Source: Burkholderia oklahomensis C6786 (GTDB lineage Bacteria; Pseudomonadota; Gammaproteobacteria; Burkholderiales; Burkholderiaceae). From it: DNA of 64,000 nucleotides. Under the pieces are notes generated by a model. That model searched no databases. It worked only from the letters and a program-made list of their open reading frames with translations, and was not told the DNA's origin. The DNA is taken from positions 2,852,001 through 2,916,000 of the forward strand of contig NZ_CP009555.1 of NCBI RefSeq assembly GCF_000959365.1, written 5' to 3'. The stretch's first letter is position 1, and the number at the start of each line of letters is the position of its first letter. This document shows positions 49,755 through 59,455 of the stretch, one piece after another. Made by a program: the position numbers and the translations under genes.

Positions 49755-49777
49755 CGGTCAGGCTGACCATCTCGTTA

Positions 49778-49803
49778 AAGCCCGCCTTTTCGGGGCGGGC
49801 TTC
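49778..49803 (-). terminator. Terminator after rne
   Basis: AAGCCCGCC/GGCGGGCTT stem, seven-base loop, 22 bp past the rne stop; short T run in the leftward direction. Confidence 0.75.
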
Positions 49804-49824
49804 TTCGTGCGATGGACGACCGGA

Positions 49825-52800
49825 TCAGCGGTGCGTCGTCTCGACTTGCTGCATCGGCGTCGTGTCGACGGGCGGCAGCGGCTTGCGTTCGCGCGGCGCA
49901 CGGACGGACGGCGCGATTTGCGCGGCGGCGGCCTGCGCCGCGCGCAGCTTGTCCGTGTCCGTGTTGACCCAGACGAGGCCGGCCGATTCGAGCACCGTTT
50001 CGAGGCTCGCGCTCGACGCGGCCGCGACCGGGGCTGCTACCGCAGCCGGTGCGACGGCCTCGGCGGGGGCAGCCGACGGCGCTTGTGCCTCGGCGACGGC
50101 GGCCGGCTCGTGCGGGACGCTTGCCTCGGCAGGGGCGACTGCGGCGGGCGCGGGATGCGGCTCGACGGCCGGGGCCGGCTCGGGGATCGGGGCCGGAGCA
50201 ACCGCCGGGGCGGCGGCTTCGGACGCTTCTGCGGCAGGCGCTTCGGCCGGCGCGGCTTCAGCGGGCGCAGTTTCGACCGGAGCGGCTTGCACGTGCGCGC
50301 TTTCGACCGGAGCCGGTTCGGCATGCGTCGCAGCCGGAGCGGCTTCCGCCGGTGCTTCGGCGGCTCGAGCCGGCGCCGCGGCGATCGGCTCGGCCGAAGC
50401 GGCAGGCGCTTCAGCGGCCGCTTGCGGCTCGACCTTCACGTCGCTCTCGACGTGAGCGATCGCTTCCGCGGCGACTGCCGCGGCAGCAACCGCCGCCACG
50501 CCTGCGCCCGCTTGTACGGCGTGCTGCGGTTCGTGGTCGGCGACCGGCGCGACGCCCTGCGGCGCTTCGGCTGCGTATGCGGCCGTTTCGGCCGTCACGC
50601 CTTCGCCGGCTTCCGCCGCTTGTGCTGCGCCTGCGGTTTCGTCGTCGCGCTCGCGGCGGCCGCCGCGGCGACCGCGGCGGCGACGGCGGCGTTCCTCGCC
50701 GTCGCGGGCGTTCGAATCCGCTTCGACGCCGGCTTCCGCGCCGAGCGCGTGAGCCGGCTGCTCGGCCGGCTCCGCGTGGGCACTTTCGCCGCGGTTCACG
50801 GTTTCGAGCGTCGCGACGTGCGGGACCGGCTTGCGGCGCTCGCCGCGTTCACGGCGCTCGCTGCGCGGCGCTTCCGCGGCATCGGCCGTCTCCGCGCGCT
50901 CGCGCGGCTCACGCGGCTCGCGGGTTTCGCGTGCTTCGCGGCCTTCGCGATTGTCCCGGCCGCCGCGGCCTTCCCGGCCTTCCCGGCCTTCCCGACCTTC
51001 CCGACCTTCCCGACCTTCACGTGCCTCGCGGCCTTCGCGCGGTTCGCGGGTTTCCTTGGCTTCGCGCTCGGCGCGCGGGGCCTGACCGCGTCCGCCGCCT
51101 GCCGCGGCCTGGTCGCGTCCGCCTGCCTGCTGCGCGCCGCCGCTGCCGCGACGGTTGCGGTTGCGATCGCCGCCGCGCTCGGCCTTCTCGCCGCGTTCGC
51201 CGCGTTCGCGCGCCGGACGCGCGGCCGGTTCCTGGGCAGCGGGCGCCGGTGCGGGCACCGCGGCCGGCTGCATGCCGAACAGGTTCTTCAGCCACTTGAC
51301 GAAGCCGCCGCTTGCCGGCGCGGCGGCGACAGGCGCCGCCGCCGGTGCGGGCTGGCGCTGCGGCGCGGCGCTCGGTGCGGGGCGTTCGGGCGTGATGCCC
51401 TTGACGGCCGCTTCCTGGCGCGGCTTCGCTTCCTCGGCGCGCTTGCTGTAGCCGGTTTCCGCCTCGAGCTCGCGGGCGGCTTCCTCGGCCATCTTCCACG
51501 ATGCGCGCGGATCGTCGAGGCGCGCATCGTCGTGACGCAGGCGCTCGAGCTTGTAGTGCGGCGTATCGAGATGCTTGTTCGGGATCAGCACGACGCCGAC
51601 CTTGAAGCGCGATTCGATCTTGTTGATTTCCTGACGCTTCTCGTTGAGCAGGAAGGCGGTCACCTCGACGGGCACCTGGCAGTGGATCGCCGCGGTGTTC
51701 TCCTTCATCGCCTCTTCCTGAATGATCCGCAGCACTTGCAGCGCGGACGATTCGGTGTCGCGGATGTGGCCCGTGCCGTTGCAGCGCGGGCAGGTGACGT
51801 GGCTGCCTTCGGACAGCGCCGGGCGCAGGCGCTGGCGCGACAGCTCCATCAGGCCGAAGCGCGAGATCTTGCCCATCTGCACGCGCGCGCGGTCGTGCTT
51901 GAGCGCGTCCTTCAGACGCTGCTCGACTTCACGCTGGCTCTTCGCCGACTCCATGTCGATGAAGTCGATCACGATCAGGCCGCCCAGGTCGCGCAGACGG
52001 AGCTGGCGCGCGACTTCGTCGGCCGCCTCGAGGTTCGTGCGGGTCGCCGTCTCCTCGATGTCCGCGCCCTTCGTCGCACGCGCCGAGTTCACGTCGATCG
52101 CGACGAGCGCCTCGGTGTGGTCGATCACGATCGCGCCGCCCGACGGCAGCGGCACCGTGCGCGAGTACGCCGTCTCGATCTGGTGCTCGATCTGGAAGCG
52201 GGAGAAGAGGGGGACGTCGTCGTGATAGCGCTTCACCTTGCCGACGTTGTCGGGCATCACGATGTCCATGAACGCGCGGGCCTGATCGTAGATCTCGGTC
52301 GTGTCGATCAGGATTTCGCCGATGTCCGGCTGGAAATAGTCCCGGATCGCGCGGATCACGAGGCTCGATTCGAGGTAGATCAGCATCGGCTGGCCGGGAT
52401 GGCCGCTTTGCGACGCCGCCTCGATCGCGCGCCAGAGCTGCAGCAGGTAGTTCAGGTCCCATTGCAATTCCTCGGCGCTGCGGCCGATGCCCGCCGTGCG
52501 GGCGATCATGCTCATGCCGTCGGGGATCTGAAGCTGCGCCATCGTCTCGCGCAGCTCCTGGCGCTCGTCGCCCTCGATGCGGCGCGACACGCCGCCGCCG
52601 CGCGGATTGTTCGGCATCAGCACGAGGTAGCGGCCGGCGAGCGAGATGAACGTGGTGAGCGCCGCGCCCTTGTTGCCGCGCTCCTCCTTCTCGACCTGGA
52701 CGATCAGCTCCTGACCTTCGCGCAGCGCGTCCTGAATGCGCGCGGAGCGCATGTCGACGCCTTCCTTGAAGTACTGGCGGGCGACTTCCTTGAACGGCAG

Positions 52801-53001
52801 GAAGCCGTGGCGATCTTCGCCGTAGTTGACGAAGCAGGCTTCGAGCGACGGTTCGATGCGGGTGACGACGCCCTTGTAGATATTGCCTTTGCGTTGTTCG
52901 CGTCCGGCGGTTTCGATGTCGATATCGATGAGCTTCTGCCCATCGACGATGGCGACGCGCAGTTCTTCCTGCTGCGTCGCATTGAACAGCATGCGTTTCA
53001 T
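49825..53001 (-). CDS. rne: Ribonuclease E
   Basis: Encodes 1058 residues. Catalytic half (about 1-510): S1 domain [32 protein letters not shown], DNase I-like subdomain with D303 ([12 protein letters not shown]) and D346 ([12 protein letters not shown]), and the zinc-link CPRC at 404-407, at the same numbers as in E. coli. The C-terminal half is a disordered scaffold: a conserved [10 protein letters not shown] segment, Arg/Glu-rich repeats (REG units), an Arg-rich [18 protein letters not shown]-binding patch and a long Ala/Pro/Glu tail. Main mRNA-decay endonuclease. Long leader upstream; divergent from rluC. Confidence 0.97.
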   Translation of the reverse strand: MKRMLFNATQQEELRVAIVDGQKLIDIDIETAGREQRKGNIYKGVVTRIEPSLEACFVNYGEDRHGFLPFKEVARQYFKEGVDMRSARIQDALREGQELIVQVEKEERGNKGAALTTFISLAGRYLVLMPNNPRGGGVSRRIEGDERQELRETMAQLQIPDGMSMIARTAGIGRSAEELQWDLNYLLQLWRAIEAASQSGHPGQPMLIYLESSLVIRAIRDYFQPDIGEILIDTTEIYDQARAFMDIVMPDNVGKVKRYHDDVPLFSRFQIEHQIETAYSRTVPLPSGGAIVIDHTEALVAIDVNSARATKGADIEETATRTNLEAADEVARQLRLRDLGGLIVIDFIDMESAKSQREVEQRLKDALKHDRARVQMGKISRFGLMELSRQRLRPALSEGSHVTCPRCNGTGHIRDTESSALQVLRIIQEEAMKENTAAIHCQVPVEVTAFLLNEKRQEINKIESRFKVGVVLIPNKHLDTPHYKLERLRHDDARLDDPRASWKMAEEAARELEAETGYSKRAEEAKPRQEAAVKGITPERPAPSAAPQRQPAPAAAPVAAAPASGGFVKWLKNLFGMQPAAVPAPAPAAQEPAARPARERGERGEKAERGGDRNRNRRGSGGAQQAGGRDQAAAGGGRGQAPRAEREAKETREPREGREAREGREGREGREGREGREGRGGRDNREGREARETREPREPRERAETADAAEAPRSERRERGERRKPVPHVATLETVNRGESAHAEPAEQPAHALGAEAGVEADSNARDGEERRRRRRGRRGGRRERDDETAGAAQAAEAGEGVTAETAAYAAEAPQGVAPVADHEPQHAVQAGAGVAAVAAAAVAAEAIAHVESDVKVEPQAAAEAPAASAEPIAAAPARAAEAPAEAAPAATHAEPAPVESAHVQAAPVETAPAEAAPAEAPAAEASEAAAPAVAPAPIPEPAPAVEPHPAPAAVAPAEASVPHEPAAVAEAQAPSAAPAEAVAPAAVAAPVAAASSASLETVLESAGLVWVNTDTDKLRAAQAAAAQIAPSVRAPRERKPLPPVDTTPMQQVETTHR
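50969..51013 (-). repeat. Five tandem 9-bp repeats within rne
   Basis: CCTTCCCGG twice then CCTTCCCGA three times, coding for Arg-Glu-Gly units in the RNase E scaffold. The array continues in degenerate form to about 51060. Confidence 0.88.
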
Positions 53002-53723
53002 TGAACGACTCCAGGCGGTTCTGTCGGCGGCGCGCTCCGCTTGTCGGGCGGAACGCGGGACGACGGCAGGCCGCGCCTTGTTGTGTTGTCACAAGCACGC
53101 TGGAGCGGGAACGATGGCGGGAGAATGGCCTGATGAGGCGCGCGCCCATACGACGGGGCGGCGGCCAGAGGGCGCCTGCGAACACGGCTTCAAAGCACAC
53201 GGCGTCGACACTCCGCGCGCCACTGGGCGCGCCAAGCCTCCGGCCGGGCACAGCCGCGGGGCGCGGCGCAGAGTGCGCGCGGCGCCGGATGGCGGCATAT
53301 ACTGCGGCTCGGCCGCAGCGGGGAGTATCGAATCCAGCCCGACTTTCCCGCCTGGGGTGTCCTTCCTTGGTTTTGACGTCGCCAAGTCCCGCGCTATTGC
53401 GGGACCACATCGGGCGCACGCCGTTCTATTCGCAACAGGGAACCGCGTCGGGCTTACATCGCGCCGCGCCGCAGCTTCCTACAAATTCTTTTTGTCCAAC
53501 ATTCCGTTACCGCGGCACGGCTCTGACCGAATCCGCCTGTGGGCGCGATCCCTGCCTGAGCGGGGTGCCGTGCGTGCAACTTGCTGCTTTCATTCATGAG
53601 GACGAGCAGCACGCCCCGGGCGCAAGTAAAATAACAGTTTGCGCTTGCGCCTCGCGCAGTCCGCCCGAAAACCGGCCGATCAGGCCGCTCCGCTACGGAA
53701 GGCTGCGCAAAATTATATTCAGT
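53002..53723 (-). promoter_or_regulatory. Long rne leader / rne-rluC intergenic region
   Basis: 722 bp with no gene I can support on either strand. If the promoter at 53712-53740 is used, rne has a 5' untranslated region of about 700 nt. RNase E homologues in enterobacteria autoregulate through a structured leader; the same logic here is inference. Confidence 0.55.
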
Positions 53724-53740
53724 ATGAATGAGTTAGGCAA
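53712..53740 (-). promoter_or_regulatory. Predicted sigma-70 promoter for rne, overlapping the rluC start
   Basis: On the minus strand: TTGCCT (53735-53740), 17 bp, TATAAT (53712-53717). The rluC ATG (53724) lies between the two hexamers. Confidence 0.55.
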
Positions 53741-54731
53741 AAAATCCCATAATTCGGTCGCAAGCGGTCAGGTTTCGCTCATCGAGATCGACGACGGCGC
53801 CGCCGGTCAGCGCATCGACAACTTCCTCCTGCGCGTCTGCAAAGGCGTGCCGAAGAGTCATATTTACCGGATCCTCCGCAGCGGTGAAGTCCGCGTGAAC
53901 AAGGGCCGGGTCGACGCGCAATACCGGCTCGCGCACGGCGACGTCGTGCGCGTGCCGCCCGTGCGCGTCGCGGCGGCCGACCTCGCGCGCGCGGCCGGGC
54001 CCGGGCCCGTGCCCGCCGCGGCATTCGAGATCCTGTTCGAGGACGACGCGATCATCGCGCTCAACAAGCCGGCAGGCGTCGCCGTGCACGGGGGCAGCGG
54101 GGTCGCGTTCGGCGTGATCGAGCAGATGCGGCATGCGCGGCCGCACGCGAAGTTCCTCGAGCTCGTGCACCGCCTCGACCGCGAGACGTCGGGCATCCTG
54201 ATGCTCGCGAAGAAACGCTCGGCGCTCGTCGGGCTGCACGAGCAGATCCGCGAAAACCGGATGGACAAGCGCTACTTCGCGTGCGTGCACGGCGAGTGGG
54301 CGCCCGACTGGGGCCGCCGCCGCGCGGTGAAGGCGCCGCTGTTCAAGTACTCGACGCCCGACGGCGAGCGGCGCGTGCGGGTTCAGGAGGACGGACTGCC
54401 GTCGCATACGGTGTTCAATCTCGTCGACTGCTGGCCGGACTATGCGCTGCTCGAAGCGGAACTCAAAACGGGTCGGACCCATCAGATTCGCGTGCACCTC
54501 GCTCATCTCGGCCTGCCGATCGTCGGCGACGCGAAGTACGGCGATTTCGCGCTGAACAAGGCGCTCGCCCGCGCGAACGCGGTGCCGTCGCTCAAGCGGA
54601 TGTTCCTGCACGCGCACCGGCTGCGCCTCGCGCATCCGCTGACGGGCGAGCCGCTGCAGTTCGACGCGCCGCTGCCCGCCGAGTGCCGGCAATTTCTCGA
54701 TCAACTCACCGACTTGCGCGATACCGCATGA
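53724..54731 (+). CDS. rluC: 23S rRNA pseudouridine synthase RluC
   Basis: Encodes 335 residues from ATG 53724. N-terminal S4 domain (GQRIDNFLLRVCKGVPKSHIYRILRSGEVRVNKGRV) and RluA-type catalytic domain with HRLDRETSGILMLAKK (catalytic Asp in HRLD) and LKTGRTHQIRVHLAHLG. Makes pseudouridines at 955, 2504 and 2580 of 23S rRNA in E. coli. No Shine-Dalgarno is visible. ATGA overlap with the next gene. Confidence 0.95.
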   Translation: MNELGKKSHNSVASGQVSLIEIDDGAAGQRIDNFLLRVCKGVPKSHIYRILRSGEVRVNKGRVDAQYRLAHGDVVRVPPVRVAAADLARAAGPGPVPAAAFEILFEDDAIIALNKPAGVAVHGGSGVAFGVIEQMRHARPHAKFLELVHRLDRETSGILMLAKKRSALVGLHEQIRENRMDKRYFACVHGEWAPDWGRRRAVKAPLFKYSTPDGERRVRVQEDGLPSHTVFNLVDCWPDYALLEAELKTGRTHQIRVHLAHLGLPIVGDAKYGDFALNKALARANAVPSLKRMFLHAHRLRLAHPLTGEPLQFDAPLPAECRQFLDQLTDLRDTA

Positions 54732-55396
54732 CACGCATGGCCCGACAGCAATTTGATCTGATCGTCTTCGACTGGGACGGCACGCTGATGGATTCGACCG
54801 CGCACATCGCGCAGTCCATCCAGGCCGCGTGCCGCGATCTCGGCTTGCCCACGCCGTCCGACGAGGCCGCCCGCTACGTGATCGGGCTCGGCCTGCGCGA
54901 CGCGCTCGCCGTCACCGCGCCGAGCCTCGACCCCGCCGACTATCCGCGGCTCGCCGAGCGCTACCGCTTCCACTATCTGACCAAGGATCAGCGGATCGAG
55001 CTCTTCGCCGGCGTGCGCGAGATGCTCGAAGAGCTGCGCGAAACCGGCTACCTGCTCGCCGTCGCGACGGGGAAGGGGCGCGTCGGCCTGAACCGCGCGC
55101 TCGACCAGGCGAAGCTGACGAGCCTTTTCGACGGCACGCGCTGCGCGGACGAGACGTTCTCGAAGCCGCACCCGGCGATGCTGCAGGAGCTGTCGCGCGA
55201 ATTGGGGCAAGATCTGGCGCGCACCGTGATGATCGGCGACACGACGCACGACCTGCAGATGGCCGCGAGCGCGGGCGCGGCGGGCATCGGCGTCGCGTAC
55301 GGCGCGCATCCGGCCGACGCGCTCGCGGCGCTGTCGCCGCGCTTCGTCGCGCCGGACGTCGCGTCGCTTGCCGGCTGGCTGCGGGAGCACGCGTGA
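54728..55396 (+). CDS. HAD-IA hydrolase (phosphoglycolate phosphatase-like)
   Basis: Encodes 222 residues starting in the rluC stop (ATGA). HAD motifs: I FDWDGTLMDST, II AVATGKG, III with Lys in FSKPHPAM, and IV MIGDTTHDLQMA. The Gph/PGP-like cap lies between motifs I and II. Substrate unproven. The next gene begins at a GTGA overlap. Confidence 0.9.
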   Translation: MTRMARQQFDLIVFDWDGTLMDSTAHIAQSIQAACRDLGLPTPSDEAARYVIGLGLRDALAVTAPSLDPADYPRLAERYRFHYLTKDQRIELFAGVREMLEELRETGYLLAVATGKGRVGLNRALDQAKLTSLFDGTRCADETFSKPHPAMLQELSRELGQDLARTVMIGDTTHDLQMAASAGAAGIGVAYGAHPADALAALSPRFVAPDVASLAGWLREHA

Positions 55397-55788
55397 CGGG
55401 CGGCGGCGATGCCCGCTTCGTGTGCGCGGCCGACGCGCTCGTCGACGGCGGCGAGGGCGTGCGGGTCGATGCGACGCTGCGCGGCGAACCCGTCGTCGTG
55501 TTCTTCGTCCGCTACGAGGGGCGCGCGTACGGTTACCTGAACCGCTGCGCGCACGTGCCGATGGAACTAGACTGGGCCGAGGGACAGTTCTTCGAATCGT
55601 CGGGCTTATACTTGATGTGCGCGACGCACGGCGCGATTTATACGCCGGATACCGGCAAATGCGTCGGCGGCCCGTGCCGCGGCGCGCGGCTGCGCGCCGT
55701 TCAGGTCGACGAGCGGGACACGCCCGACGGCCGCGCGGTGTTCTGGCTGCCCGACGGCGATCTGCGCCCGGCCTCCTCTGACCACTGA
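55393..55788 (+). CDS. Rieske [2Fe-2S] protein
   Basis: Encodes 131 residues from GTG 55393, which overlaps the HAD gene stop by four bases. Cluster ligands: CAH in LNRCAHVPMELDW and CATH in YLMCATHGAIYTPDTGKCVGGPC, a stand-alone Rieske ferredoxin. It probably supplies or receives electrons in the cytoplasm; no oxygenase is adjacent. The chain rluC-HAD-Rieske-S49 peptidase appears to be one transcript. Confidence 0.9.
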   Translation: MTGGGDARFVCAADALVDGGEGVRVDATLRGEPVVVFFVRYEGRAYGYLNRCAHVPMELDWAEGQFFESSGLYLMCATHGAIYTPDTGKCVGGPCRGARLRAVQVDERDTPDGRAVFWLPDGDLRPASSDH

Positions 55789-55797
55789 CTTTCACGC

Positions 55798-56796
55798 ATG
55801 TCCGATCAAATCAACCCTCCCGATTCATCGTCCCAATCCGCGGCCACCGCCGCCCGTGAACCGAACTGGGAGCGCGCCGCGCTCGAGCGTATCGCGCTCG
55901 CGGCGATCAACGAGCAGCGCGCGGCGCGTCGCTGGAGGATTTTCTTCCGATTCGCGTTCCTGTTCGTGTTCGCCGCGCTCGTCTTTGCGTTCTTCAGCGT
56001 GTCCGGCGACGGCGGCAAGCTCGCGAGCGGCCGACACACGGCGGTCGTGACGATCGACGGCGAGATCGCCGCGAGCACCAACGCGAACGCCGAGGACATC
56101 AATTCCGCGCTCGACAGCGCGTTCGAGGATTCCGGCACGGCGGGCGTCGTGCTGCGCATCAACAGCCCGGGCGGCAGCCCGGTGCAGGCGGGCATCGTCT
56201 ACGACGAGATCCGCCGGCTGCGCAAGAAGTATCCGGCGAAGCCGCTCTACGTCGTCGTCACCGACATGTGCGCGTCGGGCGGCTACTACATCGCGTCGGC
56301 GGCGGACAAGATCTACGTCGACAAGGCGAGCGTCGTCGGCTCGATCGGCGTGCTGATGGACGGCTTCGGCTTCACCGGGCTGATGGGCAAGCTCGGCGTC
56401 GAGCGGCGCCTGCACACGTCGGGTGAGAACAAGGGCTTCTTCGATCCGTTCTCGCCGGAGACGCCGAAGATGGACGCGCACGCGCAGGAGATGCTCGACG
56501 AGATCCACGAGCAGTTCATCAAGGCGGTGAAGGACGGCCGCGGCGCGCGGCTGCACGACTCGCCGGACATCTTCTCGGGGCTCTTCTGGACGGGCGCGAA
56601 GAGCATCGAACTCGGCCTCGCCGACGATTTCGGGACGACCGACACCGTCGCGCGCGACGTGCTGAAGGCGCCCGACCTCGTCGACTACACAGTCAAGGAA
56701 AGCCTGACCAACCGCGTCGCGCGCCGGTTCGGCGCGGCGGTCGGCTCGGCCGCGCTGAAGGCGGCCGTCGCCGGCAGCGAGCTGAAGCTGCGCTGA
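55798..56796 (+). CDS. S49 family peptidase (SppA-like)
   Basis: Encodes 332 residues. One membrane helix at about residues 43-63 (IFFRFAFLFVFAALVFAFF). The protease domain has VVLRINSPGGSPVQAGIVYDEI, the nucleophile Ser in TDMCASGGYYIASAADKIYVDK and the general-base Lys in the KASVVGSIGVL segment. The single-domain size resembles bacterial SohB/SppA short forms. Cleaves remnant signal peptides or membrane proteins. Confidence 0.9.
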   Translation: MSDQINPPDSSSQSAATAAREPNWERAALERIALAAINEQRAARRWRIFFRFAFLFVFAALVFAFFSVSGDGGKLASGRHTAVVTIDGEIAASTNANAEDINSALDSAFEDSGTAGVVLRINSPGGSPVQAGIVYDEIRRLRKKYPAKPLYVVVTDMCASGGYYIASAADKIYVDKASVVGSIGVLMDGFGFTGLMGKLGVERRLHTSGENKGFFDPFSPETPKMDAHAQEMLDEIHEQFIKAVKDGRGARLHDSPDIFSGLFWTGAKSIELGLADDFGTTDTVARDVLKAPDLVDYTVKESLTNRVARRFGAAVGSAALKAAVAGSELKLR

Positions 56797-56815
56797 CGGC
56801 GCGGCTTGCCCGCGC

Positions 56816-57538
56816 TCAATTCGCGAGCAGCAGGAAAATCGCAGGGCGCTTGTGCAGATCGGGCACAGGCGCCTTTTTCCATGCCCCGGCCGGCCGGCTC
56901 GCGATCGTCTCGGTCGGCAGCGTCAGGTCGGCCGCGACGCACACGAGCGTCGACGGCGCGCAGGTCGCGACGAGCGTATCGAGCATCGCGTGATTGCGAT
57001 ACGGCGTCTCGATGAAGATCTGCGTCTGATTCGCCTTGCGCGACTGCTGCTCGAGCTCGCGCAGGCGTTTCGCGCGCGCGGCGGCGTCGACGGGCAGGTA
57101 GCCGTGAAACGCGAAGCTCTGGCCGTTCAGGCCGGACGCCATCAGCGCGAGCAGGATCGAGCTCGGCCCGACGAGCGGCACGACCTTCACGCCGCGCTCG
57201 TGCGCGCGCCGTACGAGCAGCGCGCCGGGATCGGCGACGGCGGGGCAGCCGGCTTCCGACACGAGGCCCGCGTCGGCGCCCGCGAGCACCGGCGCGAGCA
57301 GCGTGTCGATCTCGCCCGCGGGTGTCTTCACGTTCAGCTCGCGGATCTCGATTTCCTGGATCGGCCGCTCGGCGCCGACTTTCTTCAGGAACGCGCGGGT
57401 CGTCTTCGCGTTCTCGCCGATGTAATAGCCGAGCGACGCGGCGCGCGCCTGCACGGCGGCGGGCAGCACGGCGGCCAGCATCGCGGCGTCGCCTTCGCCG
57501 AGCGTGTTCGGAATCAGATAGAGGGTGCCTGCCGTCAT
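56816..57538 (-). CDS. SAM-dependent methyltransferase, RsmI-like tetrapyrrole-methylase fold
   Basis: Encodes 240 residues. The fold is recognised by LYLIPNTLGEG at the start, GADAGLVSEAGCPAVADPGALLVRRAHERGVKVVPLVGPSSILLALMASGLNGQSFAFHGYLP and QIFIETPYRNHAMLD. RsmI itself 2'-O-methylates C1402 of 16S rRNA; this shorter protein lacks RsmI's C-terminal extension and may act elsewhere. Overlaps the maf stop by four bases. Confidence 0.85.
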   Translation of the reverse strand: MTAGTLYLIPNTLGEGDAAMLAAVLPAAVQARAASLGYYIGENAKTTRAFLKKVGAERPIQEIEIRELNVKTPAGEIDTLLAPVLAGADAGLVSEAGCPAVADPGALLVRRAHERGVKVVPLVGPSSILLALMASGLNGQSFAFHGYLPVDAAARAKRLRELEQQSRKANQTQIFIETPYRNHAMLDTLVATCAPSTLVCVAADLTLPTETIASRPAGAWKKAPVPDLHKRPAIFLLLAN

Positions 57539-58182
57539 CGTCCGTTCGCTCCCGTGGCAGCCGGCGCCGGCGCGCCGAAGAGCGGGTAGCCGGCCGCGCG
57601 CAGCATCCGCGTGAGCGCGATGAGCGGCAGGCCGACGAGTGCGGTCGGATCGTCGGAATCGATCGCGTCGAGGAGCGCGATGCCGAGTCCTTCCGATTTC
57701 GCGCTGCCCGCGACGTCGTACGGCGTCTCCGCGCGTAAATAGGCGTCGAGTTCGGCGTCGGTCAGCGAGCGGAATCGCACGCGCGTCACGATGTCCTCGG
57801 CTTGCGTCGCGCCGGAGCGGCTATCGTACAGGCAGAGCGCGCTGTGGAATTCGACTTCGCGGCCGCGCATCGCCTGCAACTGCGCGAGCGCGCGCTCGTG
57901 CGAGCCAGGCTTGCCGATCTGCAGCCCGTCGAAGGTCGCGACCTGATCGGAGCCGATCACGAGCGCGCCGTGCGGCGCATTCGCGCGTTCGGCGGCGGCG
58001 CGCGCCTTCGCGGCGGCGAGCCGCAGCGCGGTCGCGGACGGCGTTTCGTCCGGCAGCGGCGTTTCGTCGACGGCGGGCGTGACGACGTCGAACGGCACGC
58101 GCAGGCGTTCGAGGAGCGCGCGCCGGTAGCGCGAGCTGGAGGCGAGAATCAGCCGCGGCGGGCTGGAAACGTTGTCCGGCAT
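57535..58182 (-). CDS. Maf/YceF family nucleotide pyrophosphatase
   Basis: Encodes 215 residues from ATG 58182. Maf signatures: LILASSSRYRRALLERLRVPFDVVTP, DETPSATALRLAAAKARAAAE, VIGSDQVATFDGLQIGKPGS and SAKSEGLGIALLDAIDSDDPTALVGLPL. The YceF subgroup prefers m7GTP. Start of the short maf-methyltransferase operon, divergent from yceD. Confidence 0.92.
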   Translation of the reverse strand: MPDNVSSPPRLILASSSRYRRALLERLRVPFDVVTPAVDETPLPDETPSATALRLAAAKARAAAERANAPHGALVIGSDQVATFDGLQIGKPGSHERALAQLQAMRGREVEFHSALCLYDSRSGATQAEDIVTRVRFRSLTDAELDAYLRAETPYDVAGSAKSEGLGIALLDAIDSDDPTALVGLPLIALTRMLRAAGYPLFGAPAPAATGANGR

Positions 58183-58290
58183 GATGGTGTCGAGTGTCGG
58201 TCGGTTCGAGAGATCCGGGGTGGAGGAATCGCCGTTGCCGCGCGGCACGCGGGCGCGTCGCGGCGTCGTGTCAGGCGAAGTCTTAAGTGT

Positions 58291-58319
58291 TTGACTCGAA
58301 AAGATAAAACAGGTATGCT
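58291..58319 (+). promoter_or_regulatory. Sigma-70 promoter for yceD-rpmF-fab cluster
   Basis: TTGACT (58291-58296), 17-bp spacer, TATGCT (58314-58319), 142 bp ahead of yceD. Best -35/-10 pair in this part of the window. Confidence 0.78.
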
Positions 58320-58460
58320 CTTGCGCTTTTCATCGGCAGGGTTTTTGCGAGCGCCCGACGGTGCCGCCGGATGCATCAGACATCGGCGCGCGGGACGCGG
58401 GGTGGCGCAGGCCGTCTGCACGAACGAGTTGTACCGAGGGTTGATACGGCAGGAGCGCAC

Positions 58461-59093
58461 ATGAACCCGTCCTCAGGCAAGCCTGCGGTTTCGCTCGATC
58501 CACACGCGATCGATCTGTTCGAATTTGCACGCAGCGCTCGGCAGGCGGCGAGTGCCGTCCGGCTCTCGCAGTTGCCGCGCATGTTAAACGAAGTGCCGGC
58601 GGACGCGCCAGACCGGGACACGGTATTTACCTGGCAGGCGGAGGGCTCGATGCAGCCCGAGCTGCAGGACGACGGCACCGAGGGGGCGCAGCCTTATCTG
58701 CGTCTCGCGCTGCACGGCGCCGCGTGGCTCGAGTGCCAGCGCTGCATGACGCCGTACCGGCAGTCGTTCGATATCGACGTCGTGTACCGGATCGTCGCCA
58801 CCGAAGAAGAGGCGGACGAATTCCCGCTCGACGAAGATGAAGTCGATGTGATCGTCGGTTCGCGCCAGTTCGATCTCGTGGGCTTGATCGAAGAGGAGTT
58901 GCTGCTTTCGCTGCCGCTCGTGCCGAAGCACGATGTCTGTCCGGCGGTGCACGAAAGCCTCGTATCGGGCGCGAGCGGTCCCGCGGCCGATACGGACGAT
59001 ACGTCCGACGAAGCGGCGGGCGAAAGCGACAGGCCGAATCCGTTCGCGGCGCTCGAAGCGCTGAAAAAGGGCGGGGACGGCAACAAACACTAG
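58461..59093 (+). CDS. yceD: YceD family protein (DUF177)
   Basis: Encodes 210 residues from ATG 58461 after AGGAGCGCAC. DUF177 features: LHGAAWLECQRCMTPYRQSFDIDVVYRIV (CxxC), the acidic stretch EEADEFPLDEDEVDVI and DLVGLIEEELLLSLPLVPKHD. Regularly found just upstream of rpmF and implicated in 23S rRNA accumulation. First gene of the cluster. Confidence 0.95.
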   Translation: MNPSSGKPAVSLDPHAIDLFEFARSARQAASAVRLSQLPRMLNEVPADAPDRDTVFTWQAEGSMQPELQDDGTEGAQPYLRLALHGAAWLECQRCMTPYRQSFDIDVVYRIVATEEEADEFPLDEDEVDVIVGSRQFDLVGLIEEELLLSLPLVPKHDVCPAVHESLVSGASGPAADTDDTSDEAAGESDRPNPFAALEALKKGGDGNKH

Positions 59094-59189
59094 GCAGTTG
59101 GGGCGCGGGAAGGCGTGAGGCCGCAGGGCCGGGGTAGCAAGCGTCGGATCGGGCTGTGTTAGAATTCGGAAAATTTTTAGGAGTTAGTC

Positions 59190-59369
59190 ATGGCAGTTCA
59201 ACAAAACAAGAAGTCGCCGTCGAAGCGCGGCATGCACCGTTCGCACGATTTCCTGACGACCACGCCGCTCGCCGTCGAGCCGAGCACGGGTGAAGTGCAT
59301 ATGCGTCACCATATCAGCCCGAACGGCTACTATCGCGGCAAGAAAGTCGTCAAGACGAAGAACGACTAA
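59190..59369 (+). CDS. rpmF: 50S ribosomal protein L32
   Basis: Encodes 59 residues starting [20 protein letters not shown] and ending KKVVKTKND; a strong AGGAG six bases before the start codon. Complete and of normal length. Co-transcribed with yceD; a terminator-like hairpin follows before plsX. Confidence 0.97.
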   Translation: MAVQQNKKSPSKRGMHRSHDFLTTTPLAVEPSTGEVHMRHHISPNGYYRGKKVVKTKND

Positions 59370-59455
59370 GCGTTTCCGTCTCCGTGACGCGCGTCTGATG
59401 GCCATTCGGGCTTCGCGCGCGACAACCGGTTCGCTTGACACTTTCCTGGCTCAAC

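Noticed and set aside
50969..51060. CRISPR-like or regulatory repeat array
   Set aside because: The repeats are direct 9-mers in frame within rne and code for a low-complexity protein segment.
49525..53004. Plus-strand frame of 1159 codons opposite rne
   Set aside because: Exact antisense of the RNase E gene; its length is caused by the rarity of TTA, CTA and TCA codons on the coding strand. RNase E has all catalytic residues.
53001..53723. Upstream extension of rluC by 241 codons
   Set aside because: Sequence before MNELGKK shows no homology and overlaps the rne leader; RluC proteins begin near the S4 domain.
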